DNA from: Pseudomonas weihenstephanensis
GTDB taxonomy: Bacteria; Pseudomonadota; Gammaproteobacteria; Pseudomonadales; Pseudomonadaceae
Assembly (NCBI RefSeq): GCF_001043055.1
Contig: NZ_JYLF01000003.1
Coordinates: forward strand, 620,001-684,000
DNA length: 64,000 bases
Direction: 5' to 3'
The position numbers were made by a program, and so were the translations under genes. The notes beneath the pieces were generated by a model. That model was not told the DNA's origin and did no database searches. It worked only from the letters and a program-made list of their open reading frames with translations. Shown in pieces: positions 17,657 through 28,300 of the stretch (the stretch's first letter is position 1; every line of letters begins with the position of its first letter).

Positions 17657-18226
17657 TCAGAAATGCCGTTCGCGCCCGGCCAGCAGGTCGCGTAAATTGC
17701 CGCGGTGGCGCCACACAATCAGTGCGGTCAGTGCACACATGGGCAGCAGGGCGGCGGGTTCTTGCCAGGCCAGTAATGGCAGGGTCAGAGGGGTGGCAAT
17801 CAGGGCGGCGAGTGAGCTGGTGCGGGTGAGTTGAAAGGTCAATAGCCACGCAGCTACGGCCAGCAGGGCAGCGGGCGGGTACAGTGCCAGCAGCATGCCG
17901 GCAGCCGTGGCGACGCCTTTTCCGCCCCTGAAGCGGAAGAAGGCCGGGTACATGTGGCCGATGACGGCGAAGACGCCGATCCAGGCTTGTTGCTGGAGTG
18001 CGAAGTCGAGTTGGTTGGCGAGCAAGACAGGCAGCAAGCCTTTGCACAGGTCGCCGAGCAACGTGAGGATGGCCAGTTTTTTACCGGCCAGGCGCAACAT
18101 ATTGGTCGCGCCCGCATTGCCTGAGCCACTCATTCGCGGATCGGGGTTACCGGTCAGGCGGCTGAGCAAAATGGCGAAGGACAGCGAGCCAAGCAGGTAG
18201 GCGATAATCGCCAGTAACCAAAACAT
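17657..18226 (-). CDS. plsY: acyl-phosphate:glycerol-3-phosphate acyltransferase PlsY
   Basis: A 189-residue integral membrane enzyme with several hydrophobic helices. The three cytoplasmic PlsY motifs are seen: the N-terminal [12 protein letters not shown] region, [17 protein letters not shown] (phosphate/G3P binding) and [12 protein letters not shown]. It acylates glycerol-3-phosphate in the first step of phospholipid synthesis. It is convergent with tsaD and divergent from folB, as in P. aeruginosa. Confidence 0.97.
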   Translation of the reverse strand: MFWLLAIIAYLLGSLSFAILLSRLTGNPDPRMSGSGNAGATNMLRLAGKKLAILTLLGDLCKGLLPVLLANQLDFALQQQAWIGVFAVIGHMYPAFFRFRGGKGVATAAGMLLALYPPAALLAVAAWLLTFQLTRTSSLAALIATPLTLPLLAWQEPAALLPMCALTALIVWRHRGNLRDLLAGRERHF

Positions 18227-18300
18227 GCTAACTATTCCGGGCGAGGACGCCCTGATTCTAACGGCGCATTGCGCCCTTGTCGTGCTGCGGAGAAGAGTGC

Positions 18301-18654
18301 TTGGACAGAGTGTTTATCGAAGGCCTGGAAGTTGACACCGTAATCGGTGCTTATGACTGGGAGCGTGGCATCCGTCAGTGTTTGCGCCTTGATCTGAGTT
18401 TTGCGTGGGACAACCGCCCGGCTGCTGCGGGGGATGACCTGACACTGGCATTGGACTACGCCAGTGTGTCGGCGCGTATTCAGGCATTTGCCGACCAGGC
18501 TCAATTCCAGTTGGTTGAAACCTTTGCCGAGCGTTTGGCCGAGGTGTTGATGAACGAATTTAATATTCCCTGGCTGCATCTCAAATTGACCAAGCCTGGT
18601 GCCGTTGCGGCGGCCACTGGGGTGGGTGTGGAGATAGAGCGCGGATGTCGCTAA
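18301..18654 (+). CDS. folB: dihydroneopterin aldolase FolB
   Basis: 117 residues beginning [20 protein letters not shown], the FolB signature, with the [19 protein letters not shown] end. It cleaves dihydroneopterin (and may epimerise it) in folate synthesis. I chose the TTG at 18301 after GGAGAAGAG because upstream in-frame TTG gives an atypical Cys-rich N-terminus. Its last bases overlap the start of the next folate gene. Confidence 0.95.
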   Translation: MDRVFIEGLEVDTVIGAYDWERGIRQCLRLDLSFAWDNRPAAAGDDLTLALDYASVSARIQAFADQAQFQLVETFAERLAEVLMNEFNIPWLHLKLTKPGAVAAATGVGVEIERGCR

Positions 18655-19181
18655 CTCAGGTCTTTCTCGGGCTGGGCAGCAATGTCGAGCGCGAAACGCA
18701 TTTGCGCGCAGGTCTTGATGCACTGGCGGGTTTTCTTCGGGGCGTGAATTGCTCGCCAGTGTTTGAAAGTCAGCCGGTGGGGATCAAAAGCGGACCCTTT
18801 TTCAACCTCGTAGTGTCGGCTGAAACGGATCTTTCGTTGCCTGAGTTGAGTCGACGTTTGAAACTTATCGAAGCGGATAACGGACGATATGCTCAGGATC
18901 GCAAAGGTTTGCCCTTGGACATCGACGTGTTGTTTTACGGTGACCTCACGGGCAATTTCGACGGATTGATCTTGCCGCGTGCTGAAATTCTCACCAATGC
19001 CTTCGTGCTATGGCCGTTGTCGCTAATGGCCACGGAAAGGGTTCATCCGGGTACAGGTAAAACGCTGGGCCAAATGTGGGCAGACGCGCAAATCGATCAA
19101 GTGCTCGTACCCGCCGCATTCGAATGGCGCGGTGTGCCGTTGACGCCGGCAAACATGCTGCCCCCCTGTCCGTTGTTGTAG
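18645..19181 (+). CDS. folK: HPPK-type pyrophosphokinase (FolK paralogue)
   Basis: A 178-residue protein with FolK features: VFLGLGSNVERETHLRAGLD, the pterin-binding VFESQPVG and the catalytic RKGLPLDIDVLFYGD (the usual R..R.LDLDIL signature). FolK pyrophosphorylates hydroxymethyl-dihydropterin. It overlaps folB by 10 bp, so the pair is cotranscribed. Pseudomonas usually has another folK near panB/pcnB, so this is probably the second copy and its exact role is less certain. Confidence 0.85.
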   Translation: MSLTQVFLGLGSNVERETHLRAGLDALAGFLRGVNCSPVFESQPVGIKSGPFFNLVVSAETDLSLPELSRRLKLIEADNGRYAQDRKGLPLDIDVLFYGDLTGNFDGLILPRAEILTNAFVLWPLSLMATERVHPGTGKTLGQMWADAQIDQVLVPAAFEWRGVPLTPANMLPPCPLL

Positions 19182-19256
19182 TCGCTGTCGAGGCGCGAGG
19201 CTGCGGCGCGGGTAGCATCACCCCCGCAAGCAGCCTCGCATGACGCGTCAGCGACA
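19181..19256. repeat. REP-like imperfect inverted pair
   Basis: GTCGCTGTCGAGGCGCGAGG (19181-19200) followed at 19229-19256 by a degraded inverted copy (AGCAGCCTCGC, then GTCAGCGAC). The same core occurs singly at 50911-50938. It sits between the convergent folK and cca genes, a usual REP location. Confidence 0.65.
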
Positions 19257-19293
19257 GGTTTTGCGTCCGAGGTCGTGGCAACCTGTTTCGGCA

Positions 19294-20523
19294 TCAGTTT
19301 TTGGCGGCGTCTTTGTAGGCTTGCAGTGCCTTGAGTCGCTCGCGCTTGAGGGCCTCTCCCAGGTCCGGGCCTTTGAAACCCTGTTCAAGCAGGGGTTGGA
19401 CTGCGACGCTCAGGGCTGCCTGTGCCGCTCCTCGCAGGTAATCCGCTTGTGGATAAGGCCGGTTTTCTAGCCCCAACCGTCCCTTGGCATCCATCTCGCA
19501 CGCCACGATGAACTCTTCAAAGCGTTGCGGCCGACGGTACACGTCAAAACGTTGCAACAACTCCAGTAAGGTCGATGCCTTGAGTTCAAGCGCGCGATGG
19601 CCGTGGGTGTGGTATTCGCCGACCAACATGGCCAATTCCTGACAGTCCCGAGGCACTTTAAAACGTTCATTGATGGCTTTAATCAGGCGCTGTCCCTTGT
19701 GCTCGTGGGCGATGTGCCGCGGCCACTCGCTCTCGCGGGTCAGCCCTTTGCCCACGTCATGCAGCAGACACGCCCAGCGCACGGTCAGGGGCTGATGATG
19801 CCGCGCCGCTTGTTCAAGCACGCTTAGGGTGTGAACACCACTGTCTATTTCGGGATGGTGGGCAGGGGGCTGCGGCACGCCAAACAGTGCGTTTACCTCG
19901 GGTAACAGCACGTGCAGTGCACCGCAACTGCGCAACACTTCGATAAATACCTGTGGGTGGTCTTCCATCAGTGCTCGGGAGATTTCTTTCCAGCAGCGCT
20001 CGGGTGTCAGGGCTTGCAGTTCGCCTGAGGCAGACAATTGGCGCATCAGTTCCAGGGTTTCGGCAGCCACCTTGAAACCCAGCCCGGCATAGCGCGCAGC
20101 AAAGCGTGCAACGCGCAACACTCGCAGCGGATCTTCGGCGAATGCGGGTGAAACGTGACGCAATATCCGGGCTTCCAGGTCCTGTTGGCCATGATACGGG
20201 TCGGTGATATTGCCAGCGTTATCTTCAGCCATCGCGTTGATGGTCAGGTCGCGGCGAATCAGGTCTTCTTCGAGGGTGACGTCGGGGCTGGCATGGAACA
20301 CAAAACCGCCATAGCCATGACCACTTTTGCGCTCGGTGCGGGCCAGCGCGTACTCCTCACCCGTCTTGGGGTGCAGGAACACAGGGAAGTCGGAGCCTAC
20401 AGGGCGAAAGCCCTTGGCGAGCATTTGCTCGGCACTGGCGCCTACCACCACCCAGTCGATGTCGGTGACCGGTTTGCCCAACAAGCGATCACGTACTGCC
20501 CCGCCGACTTTATAGATCTGCAT
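19294..20523 (-). CDS. cca: CCA-adding tRNA nucleotidyltransferase
   Basis: A 409-residue class II enzyme: nucleotidyltransferase motif [19 protein letters not shown] with the metal-binding [15 protein letters not shown] (NTP recognition), and a C-terminal HD domain ([28 protein letters not shown]) that adds phosphatase/phosphodiesterase activity in gamma-proteobacteria. It builds or repairs the tRNA 3' CCA. Convergent with folK, immediately upstream of spoVR as in P. aeruginosa. Confidence 0.98.
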   Translation of the reverse strand: MQIYKVGGAVRDRLLGKPVTDIDWVVVGASAEQMLAKGFRPVGSDFPVFLHPKTGEEYALARTERKSGHGYGGFVFHASPDVTLEEDLIRRDLTINAMAEDNAGNITDPYHGQQDLEARILRHVSPAFAEDPLRVLRVARFAARYAGLGFKVAAETLELMRQLSASGELQALTPERCWKEISRALMEDHPQVFIEVLRSCGALHVLLPEVNALFGVPQPPAHHPEIDSGVHTLSVLEQAARHHQPLTVRWACLLHDVGKGLTRESEWPRHIAHEHKGQRLIKAINERFKVPRDCQELAMLVGEYHTHGHRALELKASTLLELLQRFDVYRRPQRFEEFIVACEMDAKGRLGLENRPYPQADYLRGAAQAALSVAVQPLLEQGFKGPDLGEALKRERLKALQAYKDAAKN

Positions 20524-20583
20524 AAAAAACCTCCGTTAGCGCGACAGGATAACCGCTGCGCCGCACAAACGGAGGCCCTTGTG

Positions 20584-22146
20584 TCACAGGTGGAGGGCGC
20601 TGAGATCCAGTCGCGCGTAGTCCATCTCGCCATGCTCGCCTTTGGGCGGCACATGATGGACTTTCATGATCTGATCGCCTTGCAGGGTTTCGAGGTGGAT
20701 ATCAAAGCCCCACAGACGATGCAGGTGTTTGAGTACTTCGTCGGTGGACTCGCCCAGGGGTTTGCGGTCATGTTGTTGGTGGCGCAGGGTGAGCGAACGG
20801 TCGCCGCGCCGGTCGATGCTCCAGATTTGCACGTTGGGTTCGCGATTGCCCAGATTGTATTGAGCGGCCAAGGTTTCTCGAATGATGCGATAGCCGTTTT
20901 CGTCGTGAATGGCCGGGACCAGCAAGTCGTCTTTCTGGTCGTCATCCATGATGCTGAACAGCTTCAGGTCTCGGATCACTTTAGGAGACAAGTATTGCAG
21001 GATAAAACTCTCGTCTTTAAAGCTGCTCATGGCGAACTTGATACTCGACAGCCAGTCGCTGCCGGCCATGTCCGGGAACCAGTGATAATCCTCTTCGGTG
21101 GGTGCTTCGCAGATGCGCCGGATGTCGCGGTACATTGCAAAACCTAACGCGTAGGGGTTGATGCCGCTGTAGTAAGGGCTGTCGAAGCCGGGTTGAAACA
21201 CGACGCTGGTGTGGGACGTGAGGAACTCCATCATGAAGCCTTCGGTCACAAGCCCCTCGTCGTAGAGGTCGTTCATCAGGGTGTAGTGCCAGAAGGTCGC
21301 CCAGCCTTCGTTCATGACTTGGGTTTGGCGCTGCGGGTAAAAATACTGAGCGATTTTGCGCACGATTCGTACGATTTCGCGCTGCCAAGGCTCCAACAGC
21401 GGAGCGTGTTTTTCGATGAAGTACAGAATGTTTTCCTGCGGTTCATCGGGGAAGCGAGCGTTGTCTTTTTCGCTGAACTTGTCTGCGCCTTTGGGAATGG
21501 TGCGCCACAGATCGTTGATCTGTTTTTGCAGGTGCTCTTCGCGGTCTTTTTGCCGGCGGCGTTCTTCCTCGGCAGAAATCGGATACGGCCGTTTGTAGCG
21601 ATCGACCCCGTAATTCATCAGCGCATGGCAGGAGTCGAGCAGGTCTTCAACAGCATCAATGCCGTGGCGTTCTTCGCACTGCATGATGTACTGCTTGGCG
21701 AACACCAGGTAGTCGATGATCGAGCTGGCGTCGGTCCAGGTGCGAAACAGGTAATTGCCCTTGAAGAAGCTGTTGTGGCCGTAGCAGGCGTGCGCGACCA
21801 CCAGCGCTTGCATGCAGATGGTGTTTTCTTCCATCAGATAAGCGATGCACGGGTCTGAGTTTATGACGATTTCGTAGGCCAGCCCCATCTGTCCACGGGT
21901 GTAGGACTTCTCGGTGCTCAAGAAGTGTTTGCCATAGGACCAATGGTGATAGCCAAGCGGCATGCCTACGGAGGCGTAGGCATCCATCATTTGTTCAGCG
22001 GTGATGACTTCTATCTGGTTGGGGTAGGTGTCCAACGCATAGCGTTCGGCCAAGCGTCCGATCTCACGGTCATAGGCCTGAATCAGTTCAAAGGTCCACT
22101 CTGAGCCAGTGGAGATGGGATGGCGTTTATTCTCTTTGGCGGTCAT
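20584..22146 (-). CDS. SpoVR family protein (YcgB)
   Basis: A 520-residue SpoVR-family protein ([54 protein letters not shown]). Despite its name from Bacillus sporulation, in non-sporulating bacteria it accompanies YeaH and the PrkA kinase in a stress and nutrient-starvation module. Its start overlaps the yeaH stop by four bases. Biochemical function unknown. Confidence 0.95.
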   Translation of the reverse strand: MTAKENKRHPISTGSEWTFELIQAYDREIGRLAERYALDTYPNQIEVITAEQMMDAYASVGMPLGYHHWSYGKHFLSTEKSYTRGQMGLAYEIVINSDPCIAYLMEENTICMQALVVAHACYGHNSFFKGNYLFRTWTDASSIIDYLVFAKQYIMQCEERHGIDAVEDLLDSCHALMNYGVDRYKRPYPISAEEERRRQKDREEHLQKQINDLWRTIPKGADKFSEKDNARFPDEPQENILYFIEKHAPLLEPWQREIVRIVRKIAQYFYPQRQTQVMNEGWATFWHYTLMNDLYDEGLVTEGFMMEFLTSHTSVVFQPGFDSPYYSGINPYALGFAMYRDIRRICEAPTEEDYHWFPDMAGSDWLSSIKFAMSSFKDESFILQYLSPKVIRDLKLFSIMDDDQKDDLLVPAIHDENGYRIIRETLAAQYNLGNREPNVQIWSIDRRGDRSLTLRHQQHDRKPLGESTDEVLKHLHRLWGFDIHLETLQGDQIMKVHHVPPKGEHGEMDYARLDLSALHL

Positions 22147-23417
22147 GTCACTAACCTGCGCTGGAAGAGTTCACGGAAGACCGGGTAGATATCGCCGGCC
22201 GAAACTAATTGCTGCTGGGCGAAGGTGTCGCTAAACGCCTCGCTGATGCGTTCGTACTCGTACCAGAGTGCCTGATGCTCGCGGGGGGTAATTTCCACGT
22301 AAGTGTAGTACTGGACGAACGGCATGATCTGGTTGATCAAAATGTCGCGGCAAATGGGGGAATCGTCGTTCCAGTTGTCGCCGTCGGACGCTTGTGCGGC
22401 GTAGATATTCCATTCGTTGGTGGGGTAGCGCTCAGCCATGATCTCCTGCATCAGTTTGAGTGCGCTGGACACAATGGTGCCGCCGGTTTCCCGGGAATAG
22501 AAAAACTCTTCTTCGTCCACTTCACGGGCGCTGGTGTGGTGGCGAATAAACACCACGTCGATCTTGTCGTAGTTCCGTTTCAGAAACAGGTACAGCAGGA
22601 TGAAGAAGCGCTTGGCGATGTCTTTGGTGGCCTGCGTCATGGAGCCGGAAACGTCCATCAGGCAGAACATCACGGCTTTGGAGCTGGGGTTGGGTTGTTT
22701 GACCAGCAAGTTGTACTTGAGGTCGAAGGTGTCGAGGAACGGCACGCGATGAATCCGCGCGCTGAGTTTCTCGATTTCGCTCTCTATTTCTTTGATATCG
22801 CCGAAGTTGTCAGGCTCTTCGCGCTTTAGTCGCTCAAGTTCAGCGTTGGCCTCTTTAAGTTTTTTACGGCTGCTGCCCGTCAGGGCGATACGCCTCGCGT
22901 GGGCTGAGCGCAGGGTGCGAATGATGTTGATGCGCGACGGGTTGCCCTCATTGCTGATGCCCGCGCGTACGGTTTTGAAGGTGTCAGTGCCGGTCAGGTT
23001 GCGTTTGACCAGGTTGGGCAGTTCGAGGTCTTCGAACATGAATTCGAGGAACTCTTCCTGTGTGATCTGGAACACGAACTCATCCATGCCTTCGCCGGAG
23101 TTGCCCGCCTTGCCAGGCCCGCCGCCACCGCCTGAGCCGCCTTGCGGGCGCTGGATATGTTCGCCGCTGGTGAACTCCTTGTTGCCGGGGTGGACGACGG
23201 TTTGTTTGCCGCCACGGCCATGATGGAGCACCGGCTCGTCGATATCGCGGCCTGGAATGCTGATTTGTTCGCCATGCTCCATGTCTGTAATGGAGCGGCG
23301 ACCTACGGCTTCTTCGACGGCCTTTTTAATGTGGTCGCGATAGCGGCGCAGGAAGCGCTGGCGGTTTACCGTGCTCTTGTTCTTGCCGTTGAGGCGTCGA
23401 TCGATCACATAGCTCAT
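22143..23417 (-). CDS. yeaH: YeaH/YhbH family protein (DUF444)
   Basis: A 424-residue protein starting [20 protein letters not shown] after a good GGAGGG site. It has a basic N-terminus, a Gly-rich linker ([15 protein letters not shown]) and a von Willebrand-A-like segment ([20 protein letters not shown] with the MIDAS DxSxS). It is the usual middle gene between prkA and spoVR and probably works with the kinase. An upstream start at 23459 is possible but lacks family support. Confidence 0.93.
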   Translation of the reverse strand: MSYVIDRRLNGKNKSTVNRQRFLRRYRDHIKKAVEEAVGRRSITDMEHGEQISIPGRDIDEPVLHHGRGGKQTVVHPGNKEFTSGEHIQRPQGGSGGGGGPGKAGNSGEGMDEFVFQITQEEFLEFMFEDLELPNLVKRNLTGTDTFKTVRAGISNEGNPSRINIIRTLRSAHARRIALTGSSRKKLKEANAELERLKREEPDNFGDIKEIESEIEKLSARIHRVPFLDTFDLKYNLLVKQPNPSSKAVMFCLMDVSGSMTQATKDIAKRFFILLYLFLKRNYDKIDVVFIRHHTSAREVDEEEFFYSRETGGTIVSSALKLMQEIMAERYPTNEWNIYAAQASDGDNWNDDSPICRDILINQIMPFVQYYTYVEITPREHQALWYEYERISEAFSDTFAQQQLVSAGDIYPVFRELFQRRLVT

Positions 23418-23530
23418 AAGCCCTCCGGGCAGCTTCAAGGGGTGAGCGGCAAGCTGCAAGTTGAAGCGCTCCCGGTGTGGGGCTTATGCGCTTTTTACGT
23501 GCAACCTGCTGCTGGGTGCCTGGCGCTGCA

Positions 23531-25453
23531 TCACTGCGATTTTCTGACCCGCAGGTACCACTCGGAGAGCAGTCGTACTTGTTTGTCGGTGTAGCCGCGT
23601 TCGACCATTCGGGTCACAAAGTCGTTGTGTTTCTGTTGGTCCTCTTTGCTCGCTTTGGCGTTGAAGCTGATGACCGGCAGCAGGTCTTCAGTGTTGGAGA
23701 ACATTTTCTTCTCGATCACGACCCGCAGTTTTTCGTAGCTGAGCCAGGTCGGATTTTTGCCGTTGTTGTTGGCACGGGCGCGCAACACGAAGTTGACGAT
23801 TTCGTTGCGGAAATCTTTCGGGTTGCTGATGCCGGCCGGTTTTTCGATTTTTTCCAGCTCCTCGTTGAGCGCCACGCGGTTGAGGATTTCGCCGGTTTCG
23901 GGATCGCGGTACTCCTGATCCTGAATCCAGAAGTCTGCGTAAAGCACGTAGCGGTCGAAGATGTTCTGTCCGTATTCGCTGTAGGACTCCAGGTACGCGG
24001 TCTGGATCTCTTTGCCGATGAACTCGATATAGCGTGGTGCCAGGTACTCTTTCAGGAACCGCAGATAACGTTCGCGGGTTTCAGGCTGGAACTGTTCCTG
24101 TTCGATCTGCTGTTCGAGCACATACAGCAGGTGCACCGGGTTGGCGGCAATTTCGTGCGGGTCGAAGTTGAACACCTTGGACAGGATCTTGAAGGCAAAG
24201 CGGGTCGACAGGCCGTTCATGCCTTCGTCTACGCCAGCCGTGTCGCGGTACTCCTGAATGGATTTGGCTTTCGGATCGGTGTCTTTGAGGTTTTCACCGT
24301 CATACACGCGCATCTTGGAGTAGATATTGGAGTTTTCTGGCTCTTTGAGGCGTGACAGTACGGTGAACTGAGCGAGCATCTTCAGGGTGTCAGGCGCGCA
24401 GTGGGCTTTGGCCAGCGAGCTGTTGAACAGCAATTTGTCGTAGATTTTGACTTCGTCGCTGACGCGCAGGCAGTACGGCACTTTGACGATGTAAATCCGG
24501 TCGATAAACGCTTCGTTGTTTTTGTTGTTGCGGAAGGTATGCCACTCCGACTCGTTGGAGTGCGCCAGCAAGACTCCGGTAAACGGAATCGCCCCCAGCC
24601 CTTCGGTGCTGTTGTAGTTGCCTTCTTGAGTGGCGGTAAGCAGCGGGTGCAGCACCTTGATCGGCGCTTTAAACATTTCGACGAACTCCATCAGGCCCTG
24701 GTTGGCCCGGCACAGTGCGCCCGAGTAGCTGTAAGCATCGGCGTCGTTCTGTGGGAATTCTTCGAGTTTGCGTATATCAACCTTACCCACCAGCGCAGAA
24801 ATGTCCTGGTTGTTCTCATCACCCGGCTCGGTTTTTGCCACTGCGATCTGGTTGAGGATGGAGGGATAGAGCTTGACCACGCGAAATTGGCTGATGTCAC
24901 CGCCAAACTCGGCCAGCCGTTTGGTGGCCCACGGCGACATGATGGTGCTCAGGTAGCGCTTGGAAATCCCGAAGTCTTCTTCAAGGATGGCGCCATCTTC
25001 GGTGGCGTTGAACAGCCCCAGTGGCGACTCGAATACGGGCGAGCCTTTAATGGCATAGAACGGCACCTTCTCGATCAGCTGTTTGAGCTTTTCAGCCAGC
25101 GAGGACTTGCCGCCGCCCACCGGGCCGAGCAGGTAGAGGATTTGTTTCTTTTCTTCCAGCCCTTGGGCGGCGTGGCGGAAATACGAGACGATCTGTTCAA
25201 TGCATTCTTCCATTCCATGGAAGTCAGCAAAGGCCGGATAACGGCGAATCACTTTGTTGGAGAAGATTCGCGACAGGCGAGAGTTGGTCGAGGTGTCCAG
25301 CAGTTCCGGTTCACCGATGGCCAGCAGCAGCCTTTCGGCGGCAGAGGCGTAAGCGCTTTTGTCGTTTTTGCACAGCTCAAGGTATTCCTGGAGCGTGAGC
25401 TCTTCTTGGCGTGTGGATTCAAAGCGTTGTTGGAAGTGGCTAAAAATACTCAT
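23531..25453 (-). CDS. prkA: PrkA-type serine protein kinase (YeaG)
   Basis: A 640-residue AAA+/kinase protein starting MSIFSHFQQRFESTRQEELT. Walker A LLGPVGGGKSSLAEKLKQ and the adjacent AAA core are clear; the C-terminal third is the PrkA domain. It phosphorylates proteins on Ser and is induced in starvation in enterobacteria and pseudomonads. First gene of the prkA-yeaH-spoVR set. The start is the ATG at 25453, which gives the family N-terminus. Confidence 0.95.
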   Translation of the reverse strand: MSIFSHFQQRFESTRQEELTLQEYLELCKNDKSAYASAAERLLLAIGEPELLDTSTNSRLSRIFSNKVIRRYPAFADFHGMEECIEQIVSYFRHAAQGLEEKKQILYLLGPVGGGKSSLAEKLKQLIEKVPFYAIKGSPVFESPLGLFNATEDGAILEEDFGISKRYLSTIMSPWATKRLAEFGGDISQFRVVKLYPSILNQIAVAKTEPGDENNQDISALVGKVDIRKLEEFPQNDADAYSYSGALCRANQGLMEFVEMFKAPIKVLHPLLTATQEGNYNSTEGLGAIPFTGVLLAHSNESEWHTFRNNKNNEAFIDRIYIVKVPYCLRVSDEVKIYDKLLFNSSLAKAHCAPDTLKMLAQFTVLSRLKEPENSNIYSKMRVYDGENLKDTDPKAKSIQEYRDTAGVDEGMNGLSTRFAFKILSKVFNFDPHEIAANPVHLLYVLEQQIEQEQFQPETRERYLRFLKEYLAPRYIEFIGKEIQTAYLESYSEYGQNIFDRYVLYADFWIQDQEYRDPETGEILNRVALNEELEKIEKPAGISNPKDFRNEIVNFVLRARANNNGKNPTWLSYEKLRVVIEKKMFSNTEDLLPVISFNAKASKEDQQKHNDFVTRMVERGYTDKQVRLLSEWYLRVRKSQ

Positions 25454-25554
25454 GACGTCACCTCGCTCGATACGTGGAGCCGGCGATTGATCGGTCAGTT
25501 CGAGTGCTGGCATGCAGCAACGTTGCAGTCGCTGTGTACCCCCCAGGACACCAT

Positions 25555-25573
25555 CAAAGGGGCTAACCCTTTG
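25555..25573. promoter_or_regulatory. inverted repeat upstream of prkA
   Basis: CAAAGGG, GCTAA, CCCTTTG in the 298-bp gap between prkA and glpE. It could be an operator or a hairpin in the prkA leader; nothing else is visible in the gap. Confidence 0.3.
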
Positions 25574-25751
25574 AAGTTACTACTGATGATCCATACGCCG
25601 GTGTACCGGCTCTCCCCAGATTCGGATGGCCTGAGCTAAAGGATAGTTGGTTATGGGAGAGGTCAAGGCGAGATGCGTGATTTGTTGCGTTAGACCGTTG
25701 GTCTGGGGGGCGCCAGCCCACTGAATACGCGGGCTTGGCGTTTATTAAAAA

Positions 25752-26081
25752 TTATTCGGCAGATCCTTCGCACGTTTCTTGCGGAAAAGTCTTGTGCCAT
25801 AGTTCGAAGCCACCGTCCAGGCTGTACACCTCGCTAAAGCCTTGGCCAACCAGATAGGCCGCTGCACTTTGGCTGGAGTTGCCGTGGTAGCAGGCGACGA
25901 TCAGTGGCGCGTCTAGATCGGCTTTGGTAATGAAGTCGTGCAGCGAATGGTTATCCAGGTGTTTGGCGCCAGTGATATGTCTGGCGGCAAAGGCTTGCGG
26001 GTCGCGGATATCAACCACTACGGCGCCTTGTTCGCGCAGTGTGTGGGCTTGCTGGGGCGGGATACGTTTGAATTCGGTCAT
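25752..26081 (-). CDS. glpE: thiosulfate sulfurtransferase GlpE (rhodanese)
   Basis: A 109-residue single-domain rhodanese. The active-site loop [13 protein letters not shown] supplies the catalytic Cys; [16 protein letters not shown] is the conserved CH2A region. It transfers sulfane sulfur from thiosulfate to cyanide or thiols such as thioredoxin. Start at ATG 26081 gives the usual MTEFKRI N-terminus. It follows apaH closely. Confidence 0.95.
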   Translation of the reverse strand: MTEFKRIPPQQAHTLREQGAVVVDIRDPQAFAARHITGAKHLDNHSLHDFITKADLDAPLIVACYHGNSSQSAAAYLVGQGFSEVYSLDGGFELWHKTFPQETCEGSAE

Positions 26082-26101
26082 GGGAAATTCCTGTGGCCTG
26101 A

Positions 26102-26986
26102 CTACGGGCGCGTGGGGGTTGCGCCCAAAGGTTGGGAAGGGAGGGGAGCCGTGACAGGCGCCGCAAGGTGGAGGTCGTCGCAATCGCAGCTTAAACGCTG
26201 GCCGGTGTCGACATTGAGCAGGGTCATGGCCCCGCCCCAGACGCAGCCGGTGTCGAGGGCGAAAATCCCCGGCTCCTTGCAGTGGCCTTCCAGTGCGGCC
26301 CAATGCCCGAAGATGATCTTCAGGTCTTGCGTTTTACGTTCTTTGTAACTGAACCACGGTGCGTAATCGGGCGGGGCGCTGCCGACGCCTTCTTTGCTTT
26401 TAAGGTCGAGTTTGCCGTCGCGGGTACAAAAGCGCATGCGCGTGAAGTAGTTGGTAATCACCCGCAGGCGTGCGATGCCGGTCAGGTCGTTGTCCCACTT
26501 GGCCGGTTCGTTGCCGTACATGCCGTCGAGAAAAGGCCCCAGCAGGCTGTCATCCCTTAGTGCATGTTCCACTTCGCTGGCGTACTTGAGGGCTTTTTTC
26601 AGGCTCCACTGCGGTGGAATGCCCGCATGGACCAGTGCGGTATTACGCAGCAGGTCGTAGTGCAGGAGCGGCTGTTGGCGTAGCCAATTGAGCAGCTCGG
26701 CGCAATCCGGGGCGTCAAGGATCTCGCGCAACGTGTCGCCTTTTTTCAGGCGCTCAATATTGTGGCCCACTGCAAGCAGGTGCAAGTCATGGTTGCCCAG
26801 CACGCACACCAGTGATTCGCGCATGCGGTACAGATAACGCAGGGTCTCCAGTGACTCGGGGCCACGATTGACCAGGTCGCCCACCAGCCAGAGGGTGTCG
26901 GTGGTCGGGTTGAACGCTACCCGCTCCAGCAGGCATTTAAGCGGTTGCAGGCAGCCTTGCAGGTCGCCAACGGCATACACCGTCAT
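26102..26986 (-). CDS. apaH: diadenosine tetraphosphatase ApaH
   Basis: A 294-residue calcineurin-like phosphoesterase: [52 protein letters not shown] (metal ligands). It hydrolyses Ap4A and can decap NpnN-RNA. Its ATG overlaps the apaG stop (ATGA). The C-terminus has about 15 extra Pro/Thr-rich residues compared with the E. coli enzyme. Confidence 0.98.
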   Translation of the reverse strand: MTVYAVGDLQGCLQPLKCLLERVAFNPTTDTLWLVGDLVNRGPESLETLRYLYRMRESLVCVLGNHDLHLLAVGHNIERLKKGDTLREILDAPDCAELLNWLRQQPLLHYDLLRNTALVHAGIPPQWSLKKALKYASEVEHALRDDSLLGPFLDGMYGNEPAKWDNDLTGIARLRVITNYFTRMRFCTRDGKLDLKSKEGVGSAPPDYAPWFSYKERKTQDLKIIFGHWAALEGHCKEPGIFALDTGCVWGGAMTLLNVDTGQRLSCDCDDLHLAAPVTAPLPSQPLGATPTRP

Positions 26987-27366
26987 CAGTGCAACGCTCC
27001 GGGTACGGCAAGGCGGAAGGGCGCGATGGTGGCTTTGAACTGATAGTTGTCGTCAGCCTGCATCAGATAACTGCCTTGCATGGTGCCGACCTTGGTCGTG
27101 ATGACCGAACCGCTGCTGTAGGTGTGCTCTTCACCGGATTGAATCAACGGTTGAAGGCCCACCACGCCTGCACCACGCACTTCTTCGACGTGCCCGTCGC
27201 CATCGGTGATCACCCAATGACGTGACAACAATTGTGCAGGCACAGAGCCGTTGTTCTTCACCGTGATGGTATAGGCGAAGGCATAGCGATCCTGATCGGG
27301 TTGGGATTGTTCTGGCAAGTAACGGGTGACGACGCTGACGTCGACCTGATAGCGGGGATCAGACAT
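26986..27366 (-). CDS. apaG: Co2+/Mg2+ efflux-associated protein ApaG
   Basis: A 126-residue beta-sandwich protein starting [20 protein letters not shown] with [20 protein letters not shown] and MQGSYLM, typical of ApaG. Linked genetically to metal-ion resistance and Ap4A metabolism; molecular role unclear. Lies between rsmA and apaH in the usual order. Confidence 0.96.
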   Translation of the reverse strand: MSDPRYQVDVSVVTRYLPEQSQPDQDRYAFAYTITVKNNGSVPAQLLSRHWVITDGDGHVEEVRGAGVVGLQPLIQSGEEHTYSSGSVITTKVGTMQGSYLMQADDNYQFKATIAPFRLAVPGALH

Positions 27367-27481
27367 TCTGAAGGCCTTACTTGAATGCGGAGACACAGCT
27401 TGGGATAAAACTGATGCCTGAGTCTAGGCCAAGACACGGGTACTAGGCCAGATGTGGCCTGTACCCGTTTTACGCGTTCAA

Positions 27482-28300
27482 TCAGTCGGCAGCGGGCGCT
27501 GCAACCGGTTGTTCGCTGAGCTTGTCAGCCAGGCGCACAAAGGCGGCAAGGTCGAGTTGCTCAGGACGTTTGCTGCCATCGACGCCTGCGGCTTCGATTT
27601 CAGCGTTGCTGAGCAAGGCTTTAAGGGTGTTGCGCAGGGTTTTGCGACGCTGATTAAAGGCTTCGCGAACCACGCGTTCCAGCAGGCGATGGTCTTTGGC
27701 CGGGTGCGGAAGGACTTCGTGCGGCACCAGACGGACAATCGCGGAATCAACTTTAGGCGGCGGGTTGAATGCGCCCGGGCCTACGTTGAACAGATGTTCG
27801 ACGCGGCAGTGGTACTGAACCATGATCGACAAGCGACCCCAGTCGCCACCGCCAGGCCCTGCGGCCATGCGCTCAACCACTTCTTTTTGCAGCATGAAGT
27901 GCATGTCGCGAATCAGCTCGGCGTTTTTCAGCAGGTGAAAAATCAGCGGCGTGGAGATGTTGTACGGCAGGTTGCCCACTACGCGCAGAGTGCGCGGTGC
28001 GGCGTTGAGGCTTTTGAAGTCGAACTTCAGCGCGTCACCCTGGTGCAGAGTGAAGTTGCTCATGCCGGCAAACTGCTGGTTCAGGATCGGGATCAGGTCT
28101 TTGTCGAGTTCAACAACGTCGAGCTGGCCGCCGCTGTCGAGGATGCCTTCGGTCAATGCGCCTTGGCCCGGGCCGATTTCCAGCAGTCGGTCGCAGGCCT
28201 TGGCATTGATAGCACGCAGAATGCGGTCGATAACACCGGCGTCATGCAGGAAGTTTTGGCCAAAACGCTTGCGCGCCTTGTGTTGGTATTGCTCGTTCAT
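27482..28300 (-). CDS. rsmA: 16S rRNA dimethyladenosine transferase RsmA (KsgA)
   Basis: A 272-residue methyltransferase: [23 protein letters not shown] loop [16 protein letters not shown], catalytic NLPYNIS. It dimethylates A1518 and A1519 of 16S rRNA late in 30S assembly. Its start overlaps the pdxA stop by four bases, so the two are cotranslated. Confidence 0.98.
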   Translation of the reverse strand: MNEQYQHKARKRFGQNFLHDAGVIDRILRAINAKACDRLLEIGPGQGALTEGILDSGGQLDVVELDKDLIPILNQQFAGMSNFTLHQGDALKFDFKSLNAAPRTLRVVGNLPYNISTPLIFHLLKNAELIRDMHFMLQKEVVERMAAGPGGGDWGRLSIMVQYHCRVEHLFNVGPGAFNPPPKVDSAIVRLVPHEVLPHPAKDHRLLERVVREAFNQRRKTLRNTLKALLSNAEIEAAGVDGSKRPEQLDLAAFVRLADKLSEQPVAAPAAD

